A stretch of DNA of 11,073 bases from Lentisphaerota bacterium (lineage in GTDB: Bacteria; Verrucomicrobiota; Kiritimatiellia; RFP12; UBA1067), in contig JALHET010000131.1 in the NCBI GenBank assembly GCA_022839525.1, positions 1 through 11,073 of the forward strand, in the 5' to 3' direction. A program made the position numbers and the translations under genes. This document shows positions 1 through 7,468 of the stretch, in pieces (the first letter of the stretch is position 1; each line of letters starts with the position of its first letter). Below the pieces are notes generated by a model, which worked only from the letters and a program-made list of their open reading frames with translations, had not been told where the DNA came from and did no database searches.

Positions 1-3000
1 CGGGGTAGATCAGGCAGATGAGCAAGGGAACGGTGCCTGGGTGCCGATCCACCAGGCGCCGTAACGCGTCGATACGTGTGAGCGACTGGCCGTCGTCGGT
101 CTTGATGCCGACGATAACCTTCTCGCCGAAATGGCGCGGCGCGTCCATGAGCGGGTAGACCTCGTTCGCGATGATCTTAAGCGGTTCGTCGCGTTTGGAG
201 AGGGTGCCGCAGACGAGCACGGGCTGGTCGGGGATGCAGGTGCCTTCAAACTGTTTGAAGGCTTTTGGGAAAACCAGCGTTTCGATGCTGGCCTCCCCGT
301 CGTCGAGCATCAGGACAGCCCACGGCTCTTTGCTCTGCTTGCTGATGCGGCGGGTGACTGACGCGGCCATGCCCGCGACGCGGACATCCAGGTTGTCCGA
401 GGCCTCTGCGAGGTTCGCGAGGGAAATGGTTTGGATGTCTTTGATGATGCGGTGGTAACGGTTGAGGGGATGGCCTGTTGTGTAGATGCCGAGTAACTCG
501 CGCTCGGCGGTGAGGTTCTCCTTCTCTTTCCATGCCGGGCAGTCGGGCAGGTGGTCAGGATTCGCCGAACCCGCATCCGCCGCGCCGAGCATGTCGAAGA
601 GGCTGCTCTGGCCGCTTTCCTTCTCGCGCAGTTTTTCTGCGGCGCGGGCGAGCGCGAAGTCGATGGTATGGAACAGCCTGGCCCGGTGCATGCCGAAGGT
701 GTCCATGGCGCCGCACTTGATGAGCGCTTCCAGAACACGCTTGTTGACGGAAGCGGGGTCGACGCGTTCGCAGAAGTTGATGAAACCGGTAAAGGGGCCA
801 TGGGCCTCGCGCTCTTTCACGATCGCCTCGGCGGCGCCTTCGCCCACGTTTTTGATGCCGGCCAAACCATAGCGGATGTTGTTTTCTTCAGGCACAAAAC
901 GGTTCAGGCTCTTGTTCACGTCGGGCGGAAGGATTTTAAGGCCCATCTCTTCAGCTTCCGCCACAAAGCCGGGAAGCTTGTCAAAGTTGCCGATTTCGGA
1001 GGAGATTTGGGCGCACATAAACTCGGCGGGGTAATGCGCCTTCATGTAGGCGGTCTGATAGGTGACCACCCCGTAGGCGGCGGCGTGAGCTTTATTGAAC
1101 CCGTAACCGGCGAACTTCTCGATGTTGTCGAAGATCTGCCCCGCTTGGTCCGCCGGGATGTTAGTGGTTTTTCTGCACCCCTCGATGAACCCCGCGCGTT
1201 CTTTGACCATGACCTCCCGCTTTTTCTTGCCCATGGCGCGGCGCAGCATGTCGGCCTTGCCGAGCGAGTAGCCTGCCAGCGCCTGTGCCGCCCGCTGCAC
1301 CTGTTCCTGATAGACCATGATCCCGTAGGTCTCCTTGAGGATCGGTTCGAGCAGGGGGTGGTCGTAGACGATTTTCTCCTGTCCCTTCTTGCGCTTCACA
1401 AATGAGGGGATCATGTTCATGGGGCCAGGGCGATAGAGCGCCACGATGGCGATGATCTCTTCGATACAGGTCGGCACGATGTCGGAAAGGATACGGCGCA
1501 TGCCGCCGGACTCAAGCTGGAACACGCCGACCGTGTCAGCCCGCTGAAACAGGTCAAACGTCACGGGATCGTCCAGCGGCAGCTTTTCGAGTTCCACGGT
1601 CACGCCCCGGGTGAGCCGGACCAGTTCAACCGCCTCTTGCAGCACGGTCAGGGTCTTGAGGCCGAGAAAGTCCATTTTAAGCAGGCCGCACTCTTCGATC
1701 GGCTCTTTGGCGTACTGTGTGACCGGCGCCCCGTCTTTGTCGCGCGCCAGCGGCACGAGATCGATGAGCGGCTTGTCGCCGATCACCACGCCTGCGGCGT
1801 GTACGCCCGCGTTGCGGTACAGGCCTTCGAGCACTTCGGCGTGCTGCATGATACGGCGCAGGTCGGGATCGGCGGTACAGGCGGCGGCGAAACGCGGATT
1901 CTCGGTCTTGGCCTTTGCCAGCGTCATCTTCGGGTCTTCAGGAATCATCTTGCAGTACTCGTTCGACTGGTTCAGCGGGATCTCCAGCACGCGGGCGATG
2001 TCCCGGATGACCGTCTTGGCGCCGAGCTGGCCGAAGGTGACGATTTGCGCGACGCGTTCCTTGCCGTATTTGCGCTTCACGTATTCGATGGTGCGCTCGC
2101 GGCGGGTCTGGCAGAAGTCGATGTCGAAATCGGGCGGCGAGATGCGTTCGGGATTCAGGAACCGTTCGAAGATCAGGTCGAAACGGATCGGATCGATTTG
2201 CGTGATGCCGAGCGAGTAGGCGAGCAGCGAGCCGGCGCCCGACCCGCGGCCTGGGCCTACCGGCACGCCGTTGTTCCGCGACCAGTTGACAAAGTCCGCA
2301 ACCACAAGGAAATAATTGAGGAACCCGGCGTGTTCGATGATCCCCACTTCATAATTGAAGCGTTCGACCAGCATCTTTTGGAAGTCGTCTTTGGGCGCGT
2401 CAAAGTCCATGGTGTAGTTGCGGTTGAGCCCCTGCTTGCCCAGATGGATCAGATAACTCCGGGCGTCGAACCCCGGCGGCACGTCGAAAGCCGGAAAGTG
2501 CAGGCTGTCGGCTTTGCCGGTGGAGAAGGCGAGCTCGACGTTGCAGCGGCCGGCAATCTCTTGGGTGAGCTCGAACGCCTCGGCGTCGTTGGGGAAACGT
2601 TTCTCCAGTTCCTCGCGCGATTTGAAGTAGAACTCGTTGGATGCGTAACGCATGCGCTTGGGATCGCTCATGACCGTCTGAGTCTGGATGCAGAGCATCA
2701 CCTCATGCGCGTCGGCATGACTCTGGTGCAGGTAGTGGACATCGTTCGTGATGACCGCCTTTATGCCCGTCCGCTTGCACAGTTCGCGCACACCCTCGTT
2801 GACGGTTTTTTGCTCGGGCAAACCGTGATCCTGCATTTCGAGGTAAAAGTTGTCTGGCCCGAAAATGTCCATGTATTCGCGTGTGACGCGCTCGGCCTCG
2901 TCGAGATGGCGCTCCTGCAGGTGGGTGTTGACTTCGCCCTTGAGGCAAGCCGCGAGGCCAATTAATCCTCCCGCATAGGCACGGAGGGACTCTTTGTCGA

Positions 3001-3358
3001 TGCGCGGCTTGTAGTAAAAGCCCTCGAGGTGGGAAATGGTGTTAAGTTTGGCGAGGTTGATGTACCCTTCCATGTCACGGGCCAGCAGCACCAAATGGTA
3101 ATAGGGGACATTGTGGTCGCGGGTTTCGCGGTGCGCGTTGGCCAGGATATAGACTTCGCAACCCAAAATAGGTTTAATCCCCTCGCTTTTGCAGGTCTTA
3201 TAGAAATCGATCGCGCCGTACATGACGCCGTGATCGGTCATGGCAAGCGCCGTCATGCCCAGCTCTTTGGCACGCAGGACGAGGGGTTTGATGTGGCAGG
3301 CGCCGTCGAGCAGGCTGTATTTGGTGTGGAGGTGGAGATGGACGAAAGGTTTGGTCAT
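1..3358 (-). CDS. dnaE: DNA polymerase III alpha subunit (DnaE type), 3' end cut by the window edge
   Basis: Replicative polymerase subunit that extends DNA within the polymerase III holoenzyme. The reading frame stays open for 1119 codons from ATG 3358-3356 to the left edge; E. coli DnaE has 1160 residues, so only the extreme C-terminus is missing. The order seen is: an N-terminal PHP domain (HLHLHT at 7-12, D18, TDHG 41-44, GCEVY 66-70, H88, NDVH further on), a GRGSGAGS segment at about 366-380, the palm aspartates in PDFDIDF (409-415), the third palm aspartate in KMDFLGL (D563), a clamp-binding motif QSSLF (917-921), and an OB-fold-like end (RHPGTVPLLICL). There is no PolC-type exonuclease insertion. 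The start is set by the conserved FVHLHLHT beginning; a GGAAG lies 11 bases upstream. It is transcribed divergently from the beta-propeller gene. Family assignment is certain; intact PHP ligands hint at, but do not prove, intrinsic nuclease activity. Confidence 0.97.
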   Translation of the reverse strand, partial: MTKPFVHLHLHTKYSLLDGACHIKPLVLRAKELGMTALAMTDHGVMYGAIDFYKTCKSEGIKPILGCEVYILANAHRETRDHNVPYYHLVLLARDMEGYINLAKLNTISHLEGFYYKPRIDKESLRAYAGGLIGLAACLKGEVNTHLQERHLDEAERVTREYMDIFGPDNFYLEMQDHGLPEQKTVNEGVRELCKRTGIKAVITNDVHYLHQSHADAHEVMLCIQTQTVMSDPKRMRYASNEFYFKSREELEKRFPNDAEAFELTQEIAGRCNVELAFSTGKADSLHFPAFDVPPGFDARSYLIHLGKQGLNRNYTMDFDAPKDDFQKMLVERFNYEVGIIEHAGFLNYFLVVADFVNWSRNNGVPVGPGRGSGAGSLLAYSLGITQIDPIRFDLIFERFLNPERISPPDFDIDFCQTRRERTIEYVKRKYGKERVAQIVTFGQLGAKTVIRDIARVLEIPLNQSNEYCKMIPEDPKMTLAKAKTENPRFAAACTADPDLRRIMQHAEVLEGLYRNAGVHAAGVVIGDKPLIDLVPLARDKDGAPVTQYAKEPIEECGLLKMDFLGLKTLTVLQEAVELVRLTRGVTVELEKLPLDDPVTFDLFQRADTVGVFQLESGGMRRILSDIVPTCIEEIIAIVALYRPGPMNMIPSFVKRKKGQEKIVYDHPLLEPILKETYGIMVYQEQVQRAAQALAGYSLGKADMLRRAMGKKKREVMVKERAGFIEGCRKTTNIPADQAGQIFDNIEKFAGYGFNKAHAAAYGVVTYQTAYMKAHYPAEFMCAQISSEIGNFDKLPGFVAEAEEMGLKILPPDVNKSLNRFVPEENNIRYGLAGIKNVGEGAAEAIVKEREAHGPFTGFINFCERVDPASVNKRVLEALIKCGAMDTFGMHRARLFHTIDFALARAAEKLREKESGQSSLFDMLGAADAGSANPDHLPDCPAWKEKENLTAERELLGIYTTGHPLNRYHRIIKDIQTISLANLAEASDNLDVRVAGMAASVTRRISKQSKEPWAVLMLDDGEASIETLVFPKAFKQFEGTCIPDQPVLVCGTLSKRDEPLKIIANEVYPLMDAPRHFGEKVIVGIKTDDGQSLTRIDALRRLVDRHPGTVPLLICLIYP

Positions 3359-3396
3359 GATGGTACGGGCTTCCAGACGCGGACGGGAAAATACAG

Positions 3397-3427
3397 AAGA
3401 GGTCGGCGCGTCCTGTCCCCACCTCTT
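3397..3427 (-). repeat. Inverted repeat in the dnaE leader, possible hairpin
   Basis: AAGAGGT (3397-3403) and ACCTCTT (3421-3427) are perfect 7-base inverted arms separated by 17 bases. Read on the dnaE strand, the hairpin is followed by CTGTATTTT, a weak U-rich tail, about 40 bases before the dnaE start codon. It could be a leader hairpin or attenuator-like element, or it could be chance. On the other strand no gene ends here, so a plain terminator is less likely. Confidence 0.25.
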
Positions 3428-3515
3428 TCCTTTACCCGTATGGTACCAAACCAAGAGCGAGTGAGAAAGTTTGAAAGCAGGATATCAGGAATAACGCTGG
3501 ACGATTTGGCGTAAG

Positions 3516-3529
3516 ACAGTGTACGCTGT
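3516..3529. promoter_or_regulatory. Imperfect 14-base palindrome, possible operator
   Basis: ACAGTGTACGCTGT pairs at six of seven dyad positions and lies 71 bases before the beta-propeller start and about 160 bases before dnaE. It is not the E. coli LexA arrangement (CTGT-N8-ACAG), as the half-sites face the other way. A repressor site is possible, but a single copy gives little support. Confidence 0.2.
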
Positions 3530-3585
3530 GGACAGAGTTTTCAACGGTCTTTTTCAGGGGGCAAACGGGATACGTGTCGATAGAC

Positions 3586-3594
3586 GGAAGGGAG
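3586..3594 (+). promoter_or_regulatory. Ribosome binding site that fixes the GTG start of the beta-propeller gene
   Basis: GGAAGGGAG ends five bases before GTG 3600. It selects this start over the upstream in-frame GTG at 3519, and the resulting protein begins with a lysine pair and a hydrophobic signal peptide. Confidence 0.75.
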
Positions 3595-3599
3595 CGGGC

Positions 3600-4904
3600 G
3601 TGAAAAAAGGCATTGGTATCGTGCTGGGCGTGATAGCGGTTCTGACGGGGATGGCGCAGGAAGGGGGGCTCCCTGATGTCGCGCCGAAGGCGGGGTGGGA
3701 CACGCTGCCCCCGGCAAGGGTCGCTGAGGGTGACTGGCCGTGGTGGCGGGGATCGGCGTTTGACAACGTGGCGCCGAAGGGACAGAGGCCGCCCACGGCA
3801 TGGGGGGCGGGGTCGAATATCCTGTGGCAGGTGCGGTTGCCTGGTGATGGGCATTCATCGCCGAGTCTTGTCGGTGACAGGATTTATCTCACGTCCGTGA
3901 ATCAGGGGTCGGGCCAGGCGACGGTATGGCTCCTCTGCCTGGAGCGGGGTACGGGCAAGACGGTGTGGCAGGCCGAGATCTACGCGGGCGCGGCCGCGAA
4001 GATGCACTCCGACAATTTGATGGCCTCCGCCACGCCCGCCTGCGACGGGGAGCGCATTTTCGTGCCGTGCCAGAGCAACACCTCAGTCATCATGACGGCG
4101 GTGGGTTCGGACGGCAGGATCCTGTGGCGCAAGACGGTTGCGCCGTACAATACGATCCAAGGGTTTTCGGCGTCACCGAACATTTACAAGTCTGCGGTGA
4201 TCGTTCCGGTCGAAGGGCCGAAAGGAGCCTATCTGACGGCGTTTCACCGGGCGACCGGCGAGGTGGTGTGGCGCAGGAGGCTGCGCCCGGTCAATGAGGG
4301 CTATGGGCCAGCCGTGGTTGCGCATGTGGCCGGGCGCGACCAGTTGTTGCAGGTGGGCGGCACGCACACGCGCGGGTGCGATCCCGGGAACGGCATGCTG
4401 CTGTGGGAGTGCGCGGGGCCCGCGAAAAAAGTCTGTGTGGCGACGGCGGCTTTTGACCGGGACTCGATCTACGTGACGGGCGGGCATCCGAACCGGAAAC
4501 TGATGTGTGTCCGCGCGGACGGCAAAGGGGATGTCACGGAAAGCCATATCCGCTGGTCCAGTGACCCGAAGGTTGGATATGTGCCGTCACCGGTTCTGTA
4601 CGAGGGGCTGCTGTATGCGGTCGCGGATCAAGGCCTGTTGCGGTGTTACGATACGGCTGACGGGCGCGTGCTCTGGGAACAGGATTTCAAAGCGCCGTTC
4701 TATTCCTCGCCGACGCTGGCGGGCGGCAGGCTCTATCTGTTCGACCGCAAGGGCAAGGGGTATGTCGTTCCAACAGGGCGGACGGCAGGGACGATTGTGA
4801 CCAACGAACTGCCGTCGGGGGTTTTCGCGACGCCGGTCTTTCTCCAAAACCGGATCTATCTGAGGACGCTGGGCGATTTCTACTGCATCGGAGAGAAACC
4901 GTAA
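3600..4904 (+). CDS. Secreted PQQ-like beta-propeller repeat protein
   Basis: A 434-residue protein beginning at GTG 3600 behind a strong ribosome binding site. Residues 1-20 look like a signal peptide: two lysines, a hydrophobic run (IGIVLGVIAVLTG), and probable cleavage near MAQ; there is no lipobox cysteine. A WPWWRG motif (46-51) is followed by repeated beta-propeller blades with the D/G-x-x-x-G-x-x-x-W signature: ERGTGKTVW (115-123), GSDGRILW (169-176), RATGEVVW (217-224), DPGNGMLLW (261-269) and DTADGRVLW (351-359). Such proteins are outer-surface or periplasmic; many are not enzymes and do not bind PQQ. No quinoprotein dehydrogenase catalytic set, heme motif or kinase domain is visible, so the role is unknown. 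It is the first gene after the divergent region and leads the plus-strand series, with 73 bases before prfB. The fold call is firm; the function is not. Confidence 0.85.
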   Translation: MKKGIGIVLGVIAVLTGMAQEGGLPDVAPKAGWDTLPPARVAEGDWPWWRGSAFDNVAPKGQRPPTAWGAGSNILWQVRLPGDGHSSPSLVGDRIYLTSVNQGSGQATVWLLCLERGTGKTVWQAEIYAGAAAKMHSDNLMASATPACDGERIFVPCQSNTSVIMTAVGSDGRILWRKTVAPYNTIQGFSASPNIYKSAVIVPVEGPKGAYLTAFHRATGEVVWRRRLRPVNEGYGPAVVAHVAGRDQLLQVGGTHTRGCDPGNGMLLWECAGPAKKVCVATAAFDRDSIYVTGGHPNRKLMCVRADGKGDVTESHIRWSSDPKVGYVPSPVLYEGLLYAVADQGLLRCYDTADGRVLWEQDFKAPFYSSPTLAGGRLYLFDRKGKGYVVPTGRTAGTIVTNELPSGVFATPVFLQNRIYLRTLGDFYCIGEKP

Positions 4905-4929
4905 GACAGGCGCGGATTGCCCTGCGGGC

Positions 4930-4958
4930 TTGCGAAGCGGTGGGGGAGAATATATCTT
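4930..4958 (+). promoter_or_regulatory. Candidate promoter before prfB
   Basis: TTGCGA (4930-4935) and TATCTT (4953-4958) each match the sigma-70 consensus at four of six positions with 17-base spacing, in the AT-rich gap between the beta-propeller gene and prfB. Transcription from it would start around 4965 and leave a very short leader. A 4-base-stem hairpin GCCC-TGC-GGGC just upstream (about 4919-4929) lacks a U-tract and is not a convincing terminator. Weak support. Confidence 0.25.
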
Positions 4959-4977
4959 TAATTTTTTACAAAATGGA

Positions 4978-6111
4978 ATGGGTGCCCCTGTGATTGAATT
5001 GGAAGAGATGAGGGATCGGCTGAACGCGCTGCGCAAGGGACTTGACGAGATGCACGGGTATCTCGACATCGAGAACCGGCGCGCGATTTTGGCGAAGCTT
5101 GAGGCTGAGGCGGCTCAGCCGGAATTCTGGAACGACCAGAATGCCGCGAAAGAGGTCATTGCCAAGACCAATGCGCAGCGTGCGTTTGTGCGTCCTTTCG
5201 ATGAGCTGATACGTTTGCTCGATGATGGGGAGCTGATGTTGGAGCTGGCAGGGGCGGAGGAAGAGGGCGCGCAGCGGCAGCAGGCCTTGGGCGAATTGGG
5301 GCTCATGTTCGACAAGGCGGATGTTTTGTTCTCTAAAGTGCGTATGCAATCGCTGTTGGGCGGCAAGCTGGATGCCTGCAACGCCTTTCTGACACTGCAC
5401 TCAGGCGCAGGCGGCACGGAGTCGTGCGACTGGGCCGACATGCTGTTCCGCATGTACCGCATGTACTGCGAGGACAACGGGTTCGAGATCGAGGTGCTGG
5501 ACTCGCAGCCGGGCGAAGAGGCGGGGCTGAAGTCTGTGACGTTTCTGGTCTCGGGATCCTATGCGTACGGTTATTTCAAGGCCGAGCGAGGTGTTCACCG
5601 GCTTGTGCGCATCAGCCCGTTCGATGCGAATAAACGGAGGCACACCTCGTTCTGCTCGCTCGATGTGATTGCTGAGCTGAACGAAGAGATCGAGATCGAG
5701 ATCAAGGACGAGGATCTGCGTGTGGACACCTACCGGTCGGGCGGTTCGGGTGGCCAGCATGTGAACAAGACCGATTCGGCGGTGCGGCTGACACACTTGG
5801 AAACGGGGCTTGTCGTGGCGGTGCAGTCCGAGCGTTCGCAGCACAAAAACCGCGCCAAGGCCATGAGTATGCTGAAAGCGAAACTGTACGAGTATTACGA
5901 AGACAAGAAGCGCAAGGAAATGGAACGCTTCTATGGAGAGAAGGGCGAGATCGCGTGGGGTAGCCAAATCCGGTCGTACGTGTTTCAGCCGTACACGATG
6001 GTGAAAGACCACCGGACGGAGGAGGAGACCTCGAACGTGGCGGCCGTGATGGACGGGCACATCCAGCCCTTTATCGAGGCGTACCTCAAGCAAAACGCGA
6101 TGAAGGCTTGA
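4978..6111 (+). CDS. prfB: Peptide chain release factor 2, without programmed frameshift
   Basis: RF2 recognises UGA and UAA stop codons on the ribosome and triggers peptide release. From ATG 4978 it has 377 residues (E. coli RF2: 365). Visible are the SPF stop-codon recognition motif that marks RF2 rather than RF1 (213-215) and the catalytic GGQ (258-260) in a RSGGSGGQHVNKTDSAVR context. Most prfB genes read CTT-TGA-C at codons 25-26 and need a +1 shift; here the same place reads TAT CTC GAC (5059-5067) and stays in frame, so this autoregulation is absent. The start is uncertain: ATG 4978 has no good ribosome binding site (GGGGGAG lies about 30 bases upstream), and GTG 4990 gives an N-terminus that aligns better with E. 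coli RF2. The gene ends in TGA, its own codon. It lies 33 bases before the pyrophosphorylase gene and is probably co-transcribed with it. Confidence 0.97.
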   Translation: MGAPVIELEEMRDRLNALRKGLDEMHGYLDIENRRAILAKLEAEAAQPEFWNDQNAAKEVIAKTNAQRAFVRPFDELIRLLDDGELMLELAGAEEEGAQRQQALGELGLMFDKADVLFSKVRMQSLLGGKLDACNAFLTLHSGAGGTESCDWADMLFRMYRMYCEDNGFEIEVLDSQPGEEAGLKSVTFLVSGSYAYGYFKAERGVHRLVRISPFDANKRRHTSFCSLDVIAELNEEIEIEIKDEDLRVDTYRSGGSGGQHVNKTDSAVRLTHLETGLVVAVQSERSQHKNRAKAMSMLKAKLYEYYEDKKRKEMERFYGEKGEIAWGSQIRSYVFQPYTMVKDHRTEEETSNVAAVMDGHIQPFIEAYLKQNAMKA

Positions 6112-6144
6112 TGACGACATGATTGATGGAAAGGCGGCGCACAA

Positions 6145-7455
6145 ATGACGATTGAACAGGCAAGGAAGGTGTTGGCGAAGGCCGGACAGGCGCATGTGTT
6201 GCGCTTTTGGAGCAAGCTCAACGCCGCAGAGCGCGGCGCGCTGCTGGCGCAGATCGACGAGATCGATTTCCGCGAAGTCGCCCGCATGCAGCGTATGCTG
6301 ACTGACAAGAGCGCCGCAGCCGCCATGACCCCGCGTCCGGCACCGGTCACGAAATGGACCCGCCGCACCTACGATGAGGCGTTTGCGGCTGGAGAGGAAC
6401 AGTTGCGCAGGGGGCGTGTGGCGGTTCTGCTGGTGGCGGGCGGCCAGGGCTCGCGGCTGGGATATGACGGGCCGAAGGGCGCGTATGGGATCGGCCCGGT
6501 CTCGGATATGCCGCTCTTCTATTTCCATGCGCGCAAGATCGTCAGGCTCACCCGCCTGTATGGCAAACCCGTGCCGTTCTACATCATGACGAGCGACGTG
6601 AACGATGCCGCGACGCGCGCCTGTTTCGAGGACTACGACTATTTCGGGCTGAACCCTGATGACGTGATTTTCTTCAAGCAGGGGGTGTGGCCCGCGTTGG
6701 ACGCCGAGGGGTGCTTGATACTCGAAGGGCCGGGGCGGATATTTGTCAGTCCGGATGGCCATGGCGGCACGTTGACCGCGCTCGCCAAGAACGGTTGTCT
6801 GGATGACATGACCGCGCGGGGCATCCGCAGTGTCTTCTATTTTCAGGTGGACAACCCGCTGGTGGATATCGCCGATCCTGCCTTTATCGGCCTTCACATG
6901 TTGCACAATGCCGAGCTGTCGCTGAAGCTTTGCCTCAAGAGTTCGCCGACGGAAAAGATGGGCGTGGTCACGCTGCTTGACAACGGACGCGTTGGCATGA
7001 ACGAGTATTCCGAGCTGACGCCGAAGCAGGCCGCGCGCTTCAAGTACGGCAGCCCGGCGATCCATGTTTTTTCACTGGCTTTTCTGAAACGCATGGCGCG
7101 CAAAGACATGCCGCTACATCTGGCGCACAAGAAAATCCCCTGTGTGAACGATGCGGGGCGTTCGGTCACGCCGAAGATGCCGAACGGCTACAAGTTTGAG
7201 AAGTTCATTTTCGACGTGCTGCCCGATGCGCGCAAGGTGGTCAGTCTGGCATTCGACCGGGACGACGAGTTCTCGCCGGTCAAGAACGCGACCGGTGAGG
7301 ATTCGCCGGCGACGTGCCGCGTGGCGTTGCAGGCGAAGTGGCGGCGTTGGCTCGCGGAAGCGGGCGTGACAGTGCCGGAATCGATACCGGTTGAGATCGA
7401 CCCCGCCATCGCCAACGGTGCAAAAGAATTGAAACAGGGCATACTGCTAGGGTAG
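6145..7455 (+). CDS. UDP-N-acetylglucosamine pyrophosphorylase-like enzyme (UDPGP type 1 family)
   Basis: A 436-residue cytoplasmic nucleotidyltransferase, predicted to join UTP and a sugar-1-phosphate, most likely N-acetylglucosamine-1-phosphate, to give a UDP-sugar and pyrophosphate. The nucleotide-binding motif LVAGGQGSRLG is at 96-106, followed by PKG (110-112); PDGHGG (203-208) and QVDNPL (234-239) match the uridine- and metal-binding loops; NGYKFEKFIFD (347-357) and FSPVKNATGEDSP (376-388) are typical of the eukaryotic UAP1/AGX group rather than bacterial GlmU or GalU. It is shorter than the roughly 500-residue eukaryotic enzymes. ATG 6145 follows GGAAAGG (6128-6134) at a 10-base spacing. 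It sits between prfB and the restriction-modification genes. UDP-glucose or UDP-galactose as product cannot be excluded. The family is sure; the exact sugar is inferred. Confidence 0.88.
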   Translation: MTIEQARKVLAKAGQAHVLRFWSKLNAAERGALLAQIDEIDFREVARMQRMLTDKSAAAAMTPRPAPVTKWTRRTYDEAFAAGEEQLRRGRVAVLLVAGGQGSRLGYDGPKGAYGIGPVSDMPLFYFHARKIVRLTRLYGKPVPFYIMTSDVNDAATRACFEDYDYFGLNPDDVIFFKQGVWPALDAEGCLILEGPGRIFVSPDGHGGTLTALAKNGCLDDMTARGIRSVFYFQVDNPLVDIADPAFIGLHMLHNAELSLKLCLKSSPTEKMGVVTLLDNGRVGMNEYSELTPKQAARFKYGSPAIHVFSLAFLKRMARKDMPLHLAHKKIPCVNDAGRSVTPKMPNGYKFEKFIFDVLPDARKVVSLAFDRDDEFSPVKNATGEDSPATCRVALQAKWRRWLAEAGVTVPESIPVEIDPAIANGAKELKQGILLG

Positions 7456-7462
7456 GGAAGGG
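7455..7462 (+). promoter_or_regulatory. Ribosome binding site of the DNA methyltransferase
   Basis: GGGAAGGG begins on the last base of the upstream gene's TAG stop and ends six bases before ATG 7469. It lies between two copies of GGTAGG (7451-7456 and 7461-7466). The 13-base gap leaves no room for a separate promoter, so the methyltransferase must be read from upstream or from a promoter inside the preceding gene. Confidence 0.6.
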
Positions 7463-7468
7463 TAGGCC

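Larger units (their letters stand above)
3359..3599. promoter_or_regulatory. Divergent intergenic region between dnaE and the beta-propeller gene
   Basis: These 241 bases separate two genes that point away from each other, so both promoters should lie here. I found no -35/-10 pair that I trust on either strand. The region holds an inverted repeat (3397-3427), an 8-base palindrome TGGTACCA (3431-3438) and an imperfect 14-base palindrome (3516-3529). Open reading through part of it (GTG at 3519) has no ribosome binding site and does not look like a conserved protein, so I treat it as non-coding. That it carries regulation is inferred from position only. Confidence 0.45.

Noticed and set aside
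1637..2965. A 442-codon open frame on the plus strand across dnaE.
   Set aside because: It is antisense to conserved dnaE motifs, including the palm aspartates, and its translation shows no recognisable domain; long antisense frames are expected in GC-rich genes.
3519..3599. An upstream GTG extension of the beta-propeller protein.
   Set aside because: GTG 3600 has a strong ribosome binding site at ideal spacing and gives a clean signal peptide; the extra 27 residues would bury it.
4919..4929. A terminator after the beta-propeller gene.
   Set aside because: The GCCC-TGC-GGGC stem is only four pairs with a three-base loop, and no T-tract follows directly.
4930..4977. A TTG extension of prfB.
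   Set aside because: It adds residues with no match to RF2, has no ribosome binding site and overlaps the AT-rich probable leader.
5401..7065. A 554-codon open frame on the minus strand.
   Set aside because: It runs antisense across prfB and the pyrophosphorylase gene, both of which carry clear catalytic motifs; the antisense protein is rich in H, R and Q with no known pattern.
7451..7466. Paired GGTAGG copies as a target-site duplication of an inserted element.
   Set aside because: Both copies lie on the same side of the restriction genes and no matching copy was seen at 9500-9540.
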